A stretch of 64,000 nt of DNA. Source: Didymella arachidicola. Its lineage: Eukaryota; Ascomycota; Dothideomycetes; Pleosporales; Didymellaceae. Below are positions 1 through 11,996 of the stretch, piece after piece. The stretch lies in contig CM049999.1 of the NCBI GenBank assembly GCA_016630955.3, forward strand, positions 868,001 to 932,000, read 5' to 3'. A model generated the notes under the pieces. That model did not search any database. It was not told the origin of the DNA and worked only from the letters and a program-made list of their open reading frames with translations. The position numbers were made by a program, and so were the translations under genes. How positions within the stretch are numbered: position 1 is the first letter of the stretch; every line of letters starts with the position of its first letter.

Positions 1-2027
1 AGCAGCCGTCCACTTGGGACCAGTACGACGGCGTGCGCGGTGCATCCGTGGGCTCGCAGGGCAGTCGCGTGCAGTGGGACGAGCTTGAGCGGCGGCCCAG
101 CGAGCAGAGCTCATTGAACACAGGAGCGGTCAATGGCACTTTGCGACGGAGGAGGTAGGCAAAATCTGCACTCGATAGCTGGTTTGGCGCAACGCGCCGA
201 TTACTGACCAACCACTTCAGGTCCTCAGTATCACAGCAATTGCAGGCGCTGGGCGATGCAGGCGGCGTGAACAGTATCAACAATTTCGCCCGCTCATGGC
301 AGCGTGCAGCAGGCTTCTTCGAGATCACCCCGGCGCGCCAAAGTTTCCGCGTGGAGAGCGAGGACGAAGAAGACCAGACGCCCACCACCGAATTCCCACG
401 CGCCGGATTCGTCCCCAGCTCTCTGGCCGAGCACCGTTCGGCGCTTCGCAATGCGCTGCAGTCACAAGGAAGGCGCACTTCTGATCAGGGAACTGCAGTC
501 GAGGACGAGGAGGCAGGCGCCAACGAGCACACCCGTCTTCTACCCAAAGATTCACAACAGCGCCTAAGGGCACGCGGCGAGAGCATCTTTCAGATTGAAC
601 CCTCGCTTTCATCGCCGTTTGGTGGAAGCTACGGTACAACCTATGGCAGCCTTTCTGCACGCGTCAACGAGTCCTCTATGCGCCATGCTGGACGCCTATT
701 CACTGAGCAGCAGTTGAAGGGCGTGCAAGAACCAGAACAGGAGCGTGAGCCGCTGCTGGTCAAGCAGGTGGAAGAGGACGGCCAAATCATCAACGTCGTT
801 GTCGGGCAATCGACACTTCCACAGACCATCTTCAACTCCGTCAATGTTCTGGTCGGGGTGGGGCTGCTAACACTGCCCCTCGCCCTGAAATACTCCGGTT
901 GGGTGATCGGCATGATCTTCCTCACGTGGTCTGCCGTAGTCACTTCGTATACTGCAAAGCTGCTTGCCAAATGTCTGGATGTCGATAACTCCCTCATCAC
1001 CTTTGCTGATCTGGCTTACGTATCTTTTGGCAACAAGGCGCGGGTCGCTGTCAGCATACTCTTCTCTCTGGAACTGCTGGCAGCATGTGTTGCTCTCGTG
1101 GTACTCTTCGCCGATAGCATGGACGCTTTGATCTCCGGTTATGGCACATTGACATGGAAGATCGTCTGCGGTGTCATCCTGATACCGCTGAGCTTTCTCC
1201 CTTTGCGCATGCTGTCGTTTACCTCCATTCTGGGTGTCATGTCATGTTTTGGCATTACGCTTGCAGTATGGGCAGATGGTCTCATCAAGGCCGATGCTCC
1301 TGGATCCATTCGTCAGCCCATGACCCAGTACCTGTTCCCGGAGAACTGGATGACGATTCCAATCTCATTCGGTCTTTTGATGTCTCCCTGGGGCGGGCAC
1401 TCTGTCTTCCCCAACATCTACAGAGACATGAGGCATCCATATAAGTACCGTCGCGGCGTCGACATCACCTACATCTTCACCTTCTTGATCGACGTCGGCA
1501 TGGCATGTGCTGGTATCCTCATGTTCGGCGATGGTGTCAGTGAGGAGATCACGAACAACATCTTCAAAACAGCTGGCTACCCCGCAAGTCTCTCGGTCTT
1601 CATCGCTATCTGCATCGCCATCATTCCCCTCACGAAAGTTCCCCTGAACGCACGACCCATCGTATCTACCCTTGAAGTCCTCTTCGGTCTCGACTCGCGC
1701 GCAATGGCCATGTCGTCCTCCATGAACGGCATGTCAGGTCTTAGCAGAGGTCTGCTCAAGGTCACCCTGAAGATCGTAACTATTGTTATCTTCGTCGTAA
1801 TCGCCATCCTCTTCCCATCTTTCGATCGCATCATGACACTTCTCGGCAGTGTTGCTTGTTTCTCCATTTGCATCATCCTGCCTGTTGCTTTCCACCTGAA
1901 GCTATTTGGAAAGGACATTGGACCAGGAGAAAAGGCCTTGAACTGGGCTCTCATCATCTTTAGCACCATCTTGGCCGTCATCAGCACTGGCTTTGCCTGC
2001 GTGCCTAAGGAGCTGATTGGCGCTTGA
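1..2027 (+). CDS. AVT1: Vacuolar amino acid transporter, AVT1-like (5' partial)
   Basis: The gene enters from the left edge already in frame. Exon 1 is open from base 3 to 154, an intron spans 155-220 (CTGAC branch site, TTCAG acceptor), and the last exon runs 221-2027. The visible part encodes a long Ser/Glu-rich cytosolic N-terminus followed by an Aa_trans domain of about 10-11 hydrophobic segments, beginning near the motif FNSVNVLVGVGLLTLPLALK. In this family (AAAP; yeast Avt1) the protein moves neutral amino acids across the vacuolar membrane, driven by the proton gradient. The frame upstream of the intron has no stop back to the edge, so the start codon lies outside the window. The family call is firm; the exact orthologue is less so. 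Confidence 0.85.
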
Positions 2028-2876
2028 TTTATCGTTCTATTTCACAGTAGCGACGGGCTTGTAATTGCCATATAATATCGTAGGCTTTGTACATGTATAC
2101 TGGGCATTTGAAGTTGTATATCCATAGCATGTTCAGGCGTATCTTGCTGCATCGCATCGCATCATTAACTGTCTGTATATCAGATCAAATTGAACGTCGA
2201 GGAAACCAAAGGAAACCTCATTAATCCGCAAAATACTCTTCTCACCGACTTTTAATTGCCCGCCTATCAGTAGAAACCCGCGAGACAATCTCTGACCGTG
2301 GCCTGAAAGCGGCAACTATCTCCGCAATTCGGGATGCCCAGATGGATAAGGCGATACGGGTGTGGAGATGTGAGCTTGAGGCGTACGTCATGCATCATTT
2401 TAACTGTCTGACGAACACGTCTGTAGAAGAACAACCTAATCCACTGTAAGTGTCGAAGAACAACATCTTGCAGGTTCAGCTTTAAAGTTCAAACCGCAGA
2501 GCCCAGACTAGTCGGGGGTCGCTAAACTGAGACCAAGCGTTTGGTGTCGTTGAGTTGCACGCAAGCAGCCGTTCTATTCATAACCCTAGCTTAGCTCAAC
2601 GTCTCTCCACGCCCAAGCCACCATCTACGCTGACGTACACTTCCCCTAGCAGCCACCTATGTGTACATTACAATAAACTCTTGTACCTTCACCTTCAGCG
2701 CCTCTTGTCTTCATAGCATGTCTCCTTAACGTCGCAGCCTCGCAGAACCTCACACCAAACGCGTCATTGCCCAATGCAACATTCCATTTCCCGGGTCACA
2801 GCGCACGCGACCGCATACCGAAGCACCGAACCCTGACGTCTTGAGCCAATTGAAATACAATCGCAAAGCAGAGAGA
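2028..2876. other. Intergenic, AVT1-like to SLC45-like gene
   Basis: This stretch of about 850 bp holds the 3' flank of the amino-acid transporter and the promoter of the next plus-strand gene. I see no conserved reading frame, RNA gene or repeat in it. Confidence 0.5.
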
Positions 2877-4657
2877 ATGCCGTCCGTAGCACAATGGGCC
2901 GGCACGCCGTCGATCAAAGGCTCGAGTGAGAGCGTTCGCATGGCGCTGCTCACAGCATCGCTCATCGGGTTGCAGTGCGCCTCCCTAAGTCTGTGGCTTC
3001 TGCGCAATGTAAGAGCTAATGGGACACTCGCAGGATAACATGGAACGTCGAAATGACCTACTGCACGCCCTATCTCCTTGAGCTCGGTCTCACCAAGTCC
3101 CGCATCTCGCTCGTCTGGATCGCCGGCCCCCTCTCGGGGCTGATCATGCAGCCTGTGGTCGGCGTGATAGCAGATCGATCGACCTCGCGCTACGGCCGAC
3201 GACGTCCGTTCATGATCAGCTGTACCATTCTCACATCCCTGTTTCTGCTGCTGCTTGGCTGGACAAAAGAAGTCGTGGGCTTGTTTGCGAGCGAGAAGGA
3301 GACGGTCAAGAACGCGACGATAGTGCTCGCCGTGTTCAGTATCTATGGGATTGATTTCGCTATTAATGCGGTGCAGGGCAGTTGCAGAGGGCTGATCGTT
3401 GACACACTACCAATACCGAAACAACAGGCCGGAAGCAGTTGGGCGAGTCGCATGGTCGCTGTGGGCAGTTTGATAGGATATGGAGCTGGAGCTCTCAAGC
3501 TGGAGACCGTATTTGGGACGTTGCTGGGTGACACGCAGTTCAAGCAACTTACTGTGGTAGCTGCTTTCTGCCTGTGTTTGACCGTAGGCCTCACGAGCTG
3601 GGCTGTCACAGAAAGGGTGCTCATTGGACATGACGGGGATGACAAATTGAGCGCTACTCAGGTCTTGATCGACCTCGCAAAGTCCACCTTCGATCTTCCA
3701 GCAACTATCAAGACCATCTGTCATGTGCAGTTCTGGGCATGGATTGGTAGGTCTTGTAGACTTCACAGATGGATATCGCTGACAATAGAGTAGGCTGGTT
3801 CCCATTCCTCTTCTACAGCACGACATGGGTGGGAGAAGTGTACCTACGTTACGATGCGCCTGCGTCTGCGAAGAACTCCAATGACATGACTGGCCAAGTT
3901 GGCCGGGTCGGCTCTCTAGCTCTCATCGGCTTCTCCATCATCACATTCATCATGTCTGTGCTACTACCGTTTGTTGTCAAGAGCCCTGAGGGTGAAGAGG
4001 CACCCTTCACCGCGCGACCACCAGTCAAACTGGCGACATTCGTGCAGAAAGCGGGGCGGTTCAAACCCTCGCTCCTCACTGCATGGATGGTCTCACACAT
4101 CGTCTTTGCGTGCGCAATGTGTCTGGCACCATTCGTCGAATCCTTGCGCGGCGCCACTCTGATCATAGGCATCTGCGGAATGTACGTATTTTGATCTCCC
4201 CATCTTCAAAAGTTCACCAGAACTAACGGTAAATAGATCCTGGGCAATTAGCTGCTGGGCGCCCTTCGCCTTCCTCGGCGTAGAAATCAACCGCCTCTCG
4301 TCAACACCGTCCTACGTGCCCCTGGGCAGAAACTCCGTCGAGCTCGACGGGCCTTCGACTCTGCATTTGGACCAGCCAGACACCGAGCAGCAATCGACAG
4401 GTGAAGGTTCAGGCAAATACCTAGGCATCATGAATGTCTACACGACGTTGCCTCAGTTTGTGGGAACGGGGATTTCCTTTGTTGTCTTTTCGTTGCTTGA
4501 GCCTGGAAAGAGCCCAGAGCTTAGCGATGCACCGGAAGAAGAGCACCACAGCACTGATGGTGTGAATGCAATCAGCGTTTGCTTGTTCATTGGAGCGTGT
4601 TGTGCGGTTGTGGCGGCGTTTACCACAGTACGATTAGGAAAGATTGCTAGGTATTGA
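2877..4657 (+). CDS. SLC45/GPH-type sucrose (alpha-glucoside) proton symporter
   Basis: Four exons (2877-2974, 3034-3746, 3794-4181, 4237-4657) join into about 539 residues. Exon 1 ends in the codon for GLQ and exon 2 resumes with ITWNVEMTYCTPYLLELGL, the conserved start of TM1-2 in fungal sucrose transporters. This is followed by the loop DRSTSRYGRRRPF, the MFS loop 2-3 signature. About 12 membrane segments are visible. The family imports sucrose or maltose with protons at the plasma membrane (S. pombe Sut1, plant SUTs, animal SLC45). Intron 1 uses a weak donor (GTGCGC); I chose it because the stronger GTAAGA at 3009 would leave an intron of only 25 nt. The substrate is inferred from the family, not seen. 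Confidence 0.85.
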
Positions 4658-5097
4658 GTACATCTCAACCGATAGACATTTGGACTTTAAGATATTGCTC
4701 ACCTTCCGCAACTCATTGCCAGTGACGGATGAATTCAAAAGTGTGAGTGTAGCGGTGATGATGAGGAGCGTGCTGCTGGAGATGTAGGACAACAAGCCGT
4801 GAGACAAGACGTCAGGAAACATGAGCAGCAGGATGGCAAACAACCCATCAAAACAACATGCATCCTGCCGTTGCTATCGACAAGCTGTTCCACTGCAGCC
4901 GTATCGCCGTTTTCCCCGCGCTGATTCGCCAATGGCCCCGGTGGAATAGCTCTTGGCTCCGGCCCCTGACAGCTGAGGCAACCTTAACACGCCCGCGTCG
5001 CGTCCACGGTCCTCCACGTCCCCACTCCAACACCAAACACCACCTCATCATCACCGCTACCCACCAACTCACACTAACACCCACCCTAACCCGCAAA
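4658..5097. other. Promoter region of RIM1
   Basis: About 440 bp between two plus-strand genes. A CCAAT-box-like GCCAATGG lies near 4928-4935, and a pyrimidine-rich CCACCCTAACCC stretch directly precedes the RIM1 start. No gene was seen. Confidence 0.35.
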
Positions 5098-5660
5098 ATG
5101 TTCGCCAACACCCTCCGCACCGCCGCGCCCCGCGCATTCACACGCAGCTTCAGCTCCTCGCCGGCGTCGCAGCTCGCGCGCATGACAGTCGTCGGTCGCC
5201 TGGGCGTTGCGCCCGAGGAGGTCACCATTTCGGGCGATCGCACACTGGTCCGATATGTGATTGGCAGCTCGTTTGGCAAGGGCGAGGACAAGAAGACAAG
5301 CTGGTTCCGGGTTGCGAGTTTTGTGCAGGGCGCGCAAAAGGACTTCTTGATGAATGTGCCTAAGGGGTGAGTTTGCGACTTTCTGCTTGAGATACATTGT
5401 GGAGGGTTGCGTGTGAAGTGCAAGAGGGGACGTTGGGCGAGCAAGCAGGGGATGGGTCGAACAGCGGCTAATGGTTCTGGCACAGTTCCCTCCTCTACGT
5501 CGACGCCGATGCGCGCATGGAGACTTTCACCGACGCCGAGGGCAACAAGCGCTCCAACCTGAGCCTCGTCGCGAGGAACTTTGATGTCCTGAGCCGCGCC
5601 CGCACCGAGGAGGGCGCCGAGACCAACGACGAGGGTATCGTCCAGGAGGCTTCTGGTTAA
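5098..5660 (+). CDS. RIM1: Mitochondrial single-stranded DNA-binding protein
   Basis: Two exons (5098-5366, 5486-5660; 119-nt intron) encode about 147 residues. The N-terminus is rich in Arg/Ser/Ala with no acids (FANTLRTAAPRAFTRSFSSS), a typical matrix-targeting presequence. It is followed by an OB-fold SSB domain with MTVVGRLGVAPEEVT, the KKTSWFRV strand and the LYVDADARMETFTDAEGNK segment. Yeast Rim1 coats single-stranded mtDNA during replication. The length matches the family. The short acidic C-terminus (EEGAETNDEGIVQEASG) resembles the acidic tails that SSBs use for partner binding; that function is inferred. Confidence 0.88.
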
Positions 5661-6242
5661 GCAGTCGTCTCCCTTGTGGATGACATGTGTACGATTTACC
5701 GCTATACCTTGTAATGAAGACTGGACTTGTACGACTTGGTGGACAATGGTTCCCACGAGAGGCTGCCACGCGTTCGAGATTGGCATGTGTATGAGATGAC
5801 GAGTGTATACCACGGAGACTTTGTTAGGTGCGATCTCTACTCTTGTAGAATGGGAATAAAGGCGTTGTGCGTACTTTTGGTCTGCAATGCGTGTTGGCCT
5901 CCAGCAATCGTCGCGCGCTTCAATTGCTCGATCAAGCCCAGATCATCGAGGTGTTTCAGAGATTCAGCGACTCTCAGGTTCCACTAGGTGGTAGGCATAA
6001 TACATAAGCTCTTAGAGTTTTCAAGGCTGTCATATGAACACAGGAAATGTACAGAAGACCTCCCGCATCGCTCAACTTCCTACCCCGGGATCGGCTTCCT
6101 CAGCAAACCGACATAGCAATTACTCGCGCAATAACGCAAATCGCCACGTGACACCGCGCGGCGAAAGTTGCGGCGACTCGACACCTCCGCGTCCACCCCA
6201 ACTTTTTGCAAGACAACTACTCCGCAACGACACACCCGTACG
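5661..6242. other. Intergenic, RIM1 to MTO1
   Basis: About 580 bp holding the RIM1 3' flank and the MTO1 promoter. A CACGTG core occurs near 6145-6150, about 95 bp before the MTO1 start. Nothing else was recognised. Confidence 0.35.
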
Positions 6243-8377
6243 ATGCAGCGAGTAGTCCCACAACGAGCGCGCCAGCTCTGGGGCCACGCAGCGCGCGTAC
6301 GGTCCTTTAACAACCACCGGCGCAGAGCATTCGCCAGCATCGCCGGCACCGAGCAGTACGCCAGCACCTTCCACTCCCCCCAACACCACAACTAAGCCCT
6401 CACAGACCCTACGATGTCATCGTCATCGGCGGCGGCCACGCAGGCTGCGAAGCCTCTGCTGCTGCAGCGCGCGCCGGCGCTCGTACCGCGCTCGTCACGC
6501 CCTCGAGAGAAAACCTCGGCGTCTGCAGCTGCAATCCCTCGTTCGGCGGAATCGGCAAGGGCACAATGCTGCGCGAGATCGATGCTCTGGATGGAGTCGT
6601 GGGCCGCGTTGTCGACAAAGCGGGCGTCCAGTTCCGCGTCCTCAATCGCAAAAAGGGCCCTGCGGTGTGGGGGCCGCGGGCGCAGATTGACCGCGCGCTG
6701 TATAAGCAGTACATGCGCGGGGAGATTGAGGGGTATGAGGGGTTGAGCGTCGTTGAAGGGAGTGTTGCGGATATCATTGTGGATCGCACGCCGGATGAGG
6801 AGCGGAGGGGTGCGTATGGAAAGATCACGGGCGTGCGGTTGGAGAGCGGTCAGATCATTCCTACGGGGAATGTGGTCATTACGACTGGTACGTTTCTGGG
6901 TGGAGAGATTCACATCGGACTCGATGCCTATCCGTCGGGGCGCATGGGCGAGGCTGCGACGTTTGGCCTGAGCAAAAGTCTGAGGGAAGCTGGGTTTACG
7001 CTGGGAAGGCTGAAGACTGGCACACCACCGCGGTTGGATGCCAAGTCGATCAACTTCAAGATCCTCGAGGCGCAGGAAGGTGACGACCCGCCCATGCCTT
7101 TTAGCTACCTGAACGACCGCGTACAAGTCGAGCGCCAGCTGCTGAACCACGAAACCCGTACGAACGAAGCTGGCCACGAAATCATCCGCCAGAACCTCGA
7201 CAAGTCGATACACATCCGCGAGACCGTCAAGGGCCCGCGATACTGCCCCTCGCTCGAATCGAAAATCATCCGCTTTGCAGACAAGACCAGCCACATCATC
7301 TGGCTCGAGCCGGAAGGCTTCGACAACGACATCATCTACCCGAACGGCATATCCTGCACCGTCCCACCGGACGTGCAAGAAGCCTTCCTGAAGACAGTGC
7401 GCGGCCTCGAAAACGTAAAAATGCTGCAACCCGGCTACGGCGTAGAATACGACTACGTAGACCCTCGCCACCTACGCTCCACCCTCGAAACAAAGAACAT
7501 ATCCGGTCTCTTCCTCGCGGGCCAAATCAACGGGACAACAGGCTACGAAGAAGCCGCCGGCCAGGGCGTCGTCGCAGGCATCAACGCCGGGCTGCGCAGC
7601 CTGGGCAAAGAAGCCATGGTGCTCACGCGCGCAGACGGATACATTGGCATCATGATCGACGATCTGATCACAAAGGGCGTCAGCGAACCCTACCGCATGT
7701 TCACCTCACGCAGCGAATACCGCATGTCCGCGCGCGCCGACAACGCAGACTCGCGCCTCACACCCCTCGGGCGCTCACACGGCGTCGTCCGCGACACCCG
7801 CTGGACCGCCTTCACTGACGAAGCGTCCCAAATCTCCGCACTAACCACCCTCCTACAAAGCAAGTCCATGGGCGCCCCGCTCTGGAAACACCACGGCTTC
7901 GACGTCCGAAACGACAGCACAAAGCGCTCCGCATACGATCTCCTCCGCATGGCAAACACAACACCCACCACCCTCGCCCCCATCCTACCCGAAATCACCC
8001 ACTTCTCACAACGCATACGTGACAGAGTCGCAATCGAAGCCACTTACGCCCCCTACGTCTCCTACCAAGCCGCAGCACAAACCCGCTGGCTCCGCGACGA
8101 GCAACTATCCCTCCCGCCCGACCTCGACTTTAGCGCCATTTTCGGCCTCAGCTTCGAGGAAAAAGCAGCGCTCAGCGTTGCGCGGCCCGAGAGCGTGGGC
8201 CAGGCGAGGAGGGTCGAGGGCGTTACGCCGACGGGTGCGTTGAGGCTGTTGCAGTATGTCAAGGGTGTGGGGAGGGAGGAGAGGGAGAGGAGGTGGAGGG
8301 AGGAGGTGGAGAAGAGGAAGGCGGTGTTTAGGGATGTTGGGGGGAAGGCTGGGGGGGTTGGGATTGAAGGGATGTAA
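6243..8377 (+). CDS. MTO1: Mitochondrial tRNA uridine-34 modification enzyme MTO1/MnmG
   Basis: Exon 1 (6243-6355) encodes an Arg-rich mitochondrial presequence. A 50-nt intron (6356-6405, GTACGC...CTCACAG) leads into exon 2 (6406-8377), for a protein of about 694 residues. The FAD-binding Rossmann motif PYDVIVIGGGHAGCEA starts exon 2. The GidA signatures CNPSFGGIGKG, RLKTGTPPRL, PRYCPSLE and GQINGTTGYEEAAGQG follow in order, and a C-terminal helical domain ends the protein. With the MnmE homologue MSS1, this flavoenzyme installs carboxymethylaminomethyl on wobble U34 of mitochondrial tRNAs. The intron is supported because the presequence frame otherwise stops just before the FAD motif. Confidence 0.93.
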
Positions 8378-8898
8378 AGTGGAATGTGAGAGAAATGCGT
8401 GTTGGGTGTGCATTGGGCGGTGTTAAGGATTGCGAGGTTATGGCTTGATGATATAGGATAGATGGGACGAATGGTGTTTTTGTTGTACAATACGATTTGC
8501 TGAGCTGTCTCTATAAGCTCTTCTCTCTTTTGGAGATTCTGCGCACGTCAACTTCGACGGTGCTTTGCTGAGGATAGAAACAAACTCCGGTTGAGCTGGC
8601 ATGTGTTGTGTTGTTAGTTTAAGCGACAAGTGCTCAGTACGTATGCGCCTTGTTGTAACTTGTAACGTCTTTTCTGTTACATCTTCACGCTCGATGCCAT
8701 ATCCTATCCCACCTAGCCTTTGGAATCCTTTCATCTGCGTCACTACGATTACTCCTACATCCACTACATCAGCAACGCCATTGCCTACACAGCTGCCATC
8801 CAAAGCTACACATTCCACACGTAATCTCCATGCTTGGTTTATATTTGCATTCAGTATCATTAAGAGTTACTTTACTTCGTCATATCTCATAACCATCC
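8378..8898. other. Convergent 3' flanks of MTO1 and the 8899-10522 gene
   Basis: About 520 bp between two stop codons on opposite strands. It contains no convincing gene, and short open frames here lack any family signature. Confidence 0.4.
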
Positions 8899-10522
8899 CT
8901 AGTACTTGCCAAAGTACTTGCCCTTACCGCGCCCAAACGTCGGCTTAACAACAAACGCACCACGGTCAATAGTATTAATAACCGTAAACCCACTGGGGAA
9001 CGTGTAGTGCGACCAAGTGCCCGCATCCCACAGCGCCTGACCACCACCGGGCACCGCATCGTCACCGGGGAAAACGTCAAAGTACGCAATCTCTTCGACT
9101 CTGCTGCCGTCGGAGAAGCGGGGGATGGAGCTGACGTCGAGGATGCGCAGGCCGGCCTGGTAGTTTGACTGGTATGCGAGGCCGTCGTGGACGAACTGGT
9201 TGTGGTCGACGGCGCGGGTTGTGGACTTGTAGTAGCCTGAGTTCTTGGGGGCTTCGAGGTTGGTGATGTCCCAGATGTAGGTTGCGGGGTAGCCGTCCTT
9301 TGCGACGGAGTCGGGGGAGGTGTCGGTGCCGTTGTCGATTTCGCCCTCGTCGAGCTCGTCGTCCATGACGAGGTGGGTTTGCCAGTAGGGATCGAGGACC
9401 CAGCCCTGGTGGGTGTAGGAAGCGCCCTTGTAGGGGGTGCGGGAGATGATGGTCGAAGCGTTGAAGCCCTTCTTGTTGGTGACGTCGTAGATGGTCAGGG
9501 TGTCCTCGTTGTAGCCGTAGCAGATGTCACGGCCGTAGTACTTCTTGTGAGGTCCACGGTAGACGATGCACTGAGCATCGTGAACGTAACCATCCTGAGG
9601 GGCGCAACCCTCCTTGTAAGGCTTGGTGATGTCGTCAACGTTGATGAAGATGAGACCACCAGCGCAGGTGTCGTTACGACCTGCACGTCCACCGGAGCCG
9701 ACTGCGACGGCGTAGCCCTTCTCCTCGTTGGTGACGACATTGTGCGAGCGGCCCTTGATACCAGCACCCTCAGTAAGATCGTTGAACCAAGATGTGAGGT
9801 CAGTGGTCGTGTTGAAGGTCTTGGGCTTCTTCGGGTCGAGCTTGAGGAGCTTCTTAAAATCGAATATCTGTACTCCGTGGTCTGCACCCTCGGAACCAAC
9901 AAACAGGTAGTCGCCAAGAGATTTCATCTCGTGCCAGATGACTGGCGATGCCTGAGCCGGCAGACGGCCAAGGTACTCGAGCTCACCCTTCTTGGTGACC
10001 TCCGCAAACGCAGTGCCGTTGGTCTGACCAATGGCAATGAACTCGCGGCCCTTGTGTGTCCAACCCCACGAACCGGAACCCTCAGCAACGGGAGGAGGGT
10101 TGCCAAGCTCTTCGTGCGTCTTGAAGTCGTACAGGTCCTACGGTGGCGTTAACATCTGGCGAGCTCGAACGTCGACTGAATGCACCTACGATGTTCTTGC
10201 ACTTGTAGGTCTGATCGGCGTCGCCCTTCACAGCCTCTACGCGACCGTGCTTGCACTCAATCTTGTTCTTGTTGACACGCTTCTTGTGGAAGTCCTTCCA
10301 CTTCTTCTGGTCATAAGCACCAGCAGCGCGCTGCTTAGCCCATGCACTCTACAGTGTTGTTAGCGACCGAGTAGACAACACCAGCGGAATTGGCTGTCGT
10401 ACCTCCTTGGCCGTCATCATCTTCTCCATGACTTCACCAGAGCGGTACTGCTCCTTCGAGTAGCCAGCGGCCGATGCCAAAGGCACAGCCGCGAGAGCGG
10501 TTGCAATGGTAGTCCACTTCAT
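8899..10522 (-). CDS. Secreted LVIVD/beta-propeller-like ('regulatory P domain') protein
   Basis: Read on the minus strand, the exons are 10522-10403, 10348-10190 and 10137-8899, with introns of 54 and 52 nt; the protein is about 505 residues. It begins with a signal peptide (MKWTTIATALAAVPLASAAG). Next come a charged Lys-rich helical segment and a long region of beta-strand blade repeats such as GDYLFVGSEGADHGVQIFD, GLIFINVDDITKPY and GYPATYIWDITNLEAPKN. These resemble LVIVD/choice-of-anchor-B propellers, often labelled 'regulatory P domain-containing protein' in fungal genomes. It is probably extracellular or cell-wall associated. I see no catalytic motif, and the function is unknown. Confidence 0.75.
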
Positions 10523-11996
10523 CTTTATGATTTCGACTGCGAGTTGACGGTTGCAGATGGAGATGATCCAGGAGCCTGGGTGCAGGTTCTACCATCTTAT
10601 ATTCTGAAGCCATCAACTAAGCCATCCCGGAAAGCATGCTCTCGCTCAACATCCGGTCGCGTGCAATGCGCCATAGATTCGCGTTCACCGTGTCACACTG
10701 GGTACCTTCCTATCAGAGGTTACCGCCACCTTATTGTTTCCTGCTAAAGCCTGTATAGAAGCATTGACGTTGTCGTTGGCATGCACTGGCACGCTAGGCA
10801 CGTCTTGGAGAAATCTTGGTAGATGACGGCATGTCTCCGCTGATTTGCTCCTCGTCCGGATCTACTCTTGGCTTGATTACACCCCGGGCCTTTGGGAGGA
10901 GCTAGAGCTCAAACCTGGCAAGCTGCAGTCGTTCACCTTGTGGAGAAACGAGGTGGACCAGTCGGACGGCTTCTGAGCAGACCGTCAGCGGAGACCGTTG
11001 CTTAGACCGCTTTGGGAAGGTGCCAAGAAGGGGTAGGATTGCGTTCACAGCCACCGCGAAAAAACCGCGGAGACCAGTGACGGAGAAGGCAGCTTCAGGG
11101 ATAACAGGACATGCACGCTGCAGCTCTTACCTCCAGAATGCTGTCTTGTGGTGGCGAAGAATGTGGAATGCTTGAGCTGTGCCATTTGAAGCTAGGTACG
11201 AGTGCACAATCACGTCCTCGCGGAGCATATATGCATGGCAACGGAGGTGCAACTGATCCCAGCTCTTATCTCAGGGAATCCGTAACTCTGTGATTGGATA
11301 GCGGAACGCAGATCGCGGAGAGTTGTCCTTGGCGCTCAGAGTTTTGGTGGCATGTTACGAGGCGGATTTGACGCAGGCAATGCTGTAATGAGAACCGGCA
11401 CCTTTCAAAAATACCGCGCCGCTTTTTGAAGCTACGCAGGATTGGAAATGAGTAGTGGTAGAGAATGATGACAGAGTAACAGTATGAACGCAAGCATGAC
11501 TTTCGAGCGTGAGACGACAATTGAAAGGAAAGACGGTGATCATTTTGGGAGCCATACATTGCGGAAATTCAATTCTTAAGAACTTTGACTTTGTAGCCCG
11601 CAATCAGGTGGTAGTCTTCTTCTGGCAAAGTTGAGCAAGATTGAGGTCGATTTCTTTGAAGCGGTCAGGTGTGTTGATTGGCCAGAACCTCCTCGAGATG
11701 CATGCCGAGACGTATCTGGTGTTGAACCTGGCTCCCGGGGTCGATGATGGTGCTCAGAAGGACCGACGACGTGGTCAAGCTTCTATTAGCCTGCTTCTCG
11801 AAGACAAATATGCAGTGATGTGCATGTTTAAAGAACTGGTGGGTGAGTGTAAGAGCCAAGAGAACGCATGTTCGCGGGCAAGTCGAGCCATGGCTCGGCT
11901 GCACTTGCCACCTCGGCGATTGGGAGCTTCATCATCGAGTAAGAGCAACTGTGACCACGACAGCTTCAGCGGCCGCGCGACGCTTCCCGACACACA
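10523..11996. other. Divergent intergenic region upstream of CCL1
   Basis: About 1.47 kb between the start of the secreted propeller gene (minus) and cyclin H (plus), so it should carry both promoters. A short GC palindrome with an A spacer (CCGCG, A6, CCGCGG near 11055-11075) is the only structured element noticed. Open frames here are short and family-less. Confidence 0.35.

Noticed and set aside
4848..5813. 321-codon minus-strand frame across RIM1
   Set aside because: It is antisense to both RIM1 exons and the intron, with no family features.
6392..7471. 359-codon minus-strand frame opposite MTO1
   Set aside because: It is a shadow of the GC-rich MTO1 coding strand; the plus strand has unmistakable GidA motifs.
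9373..10152. 259-codon plus-strand frame opposite the secreted propeller gene
   Set aside because: Val/Leu/Gly-rich complement of a conserved minus-strand CDS, and it crosses that gene's intron.
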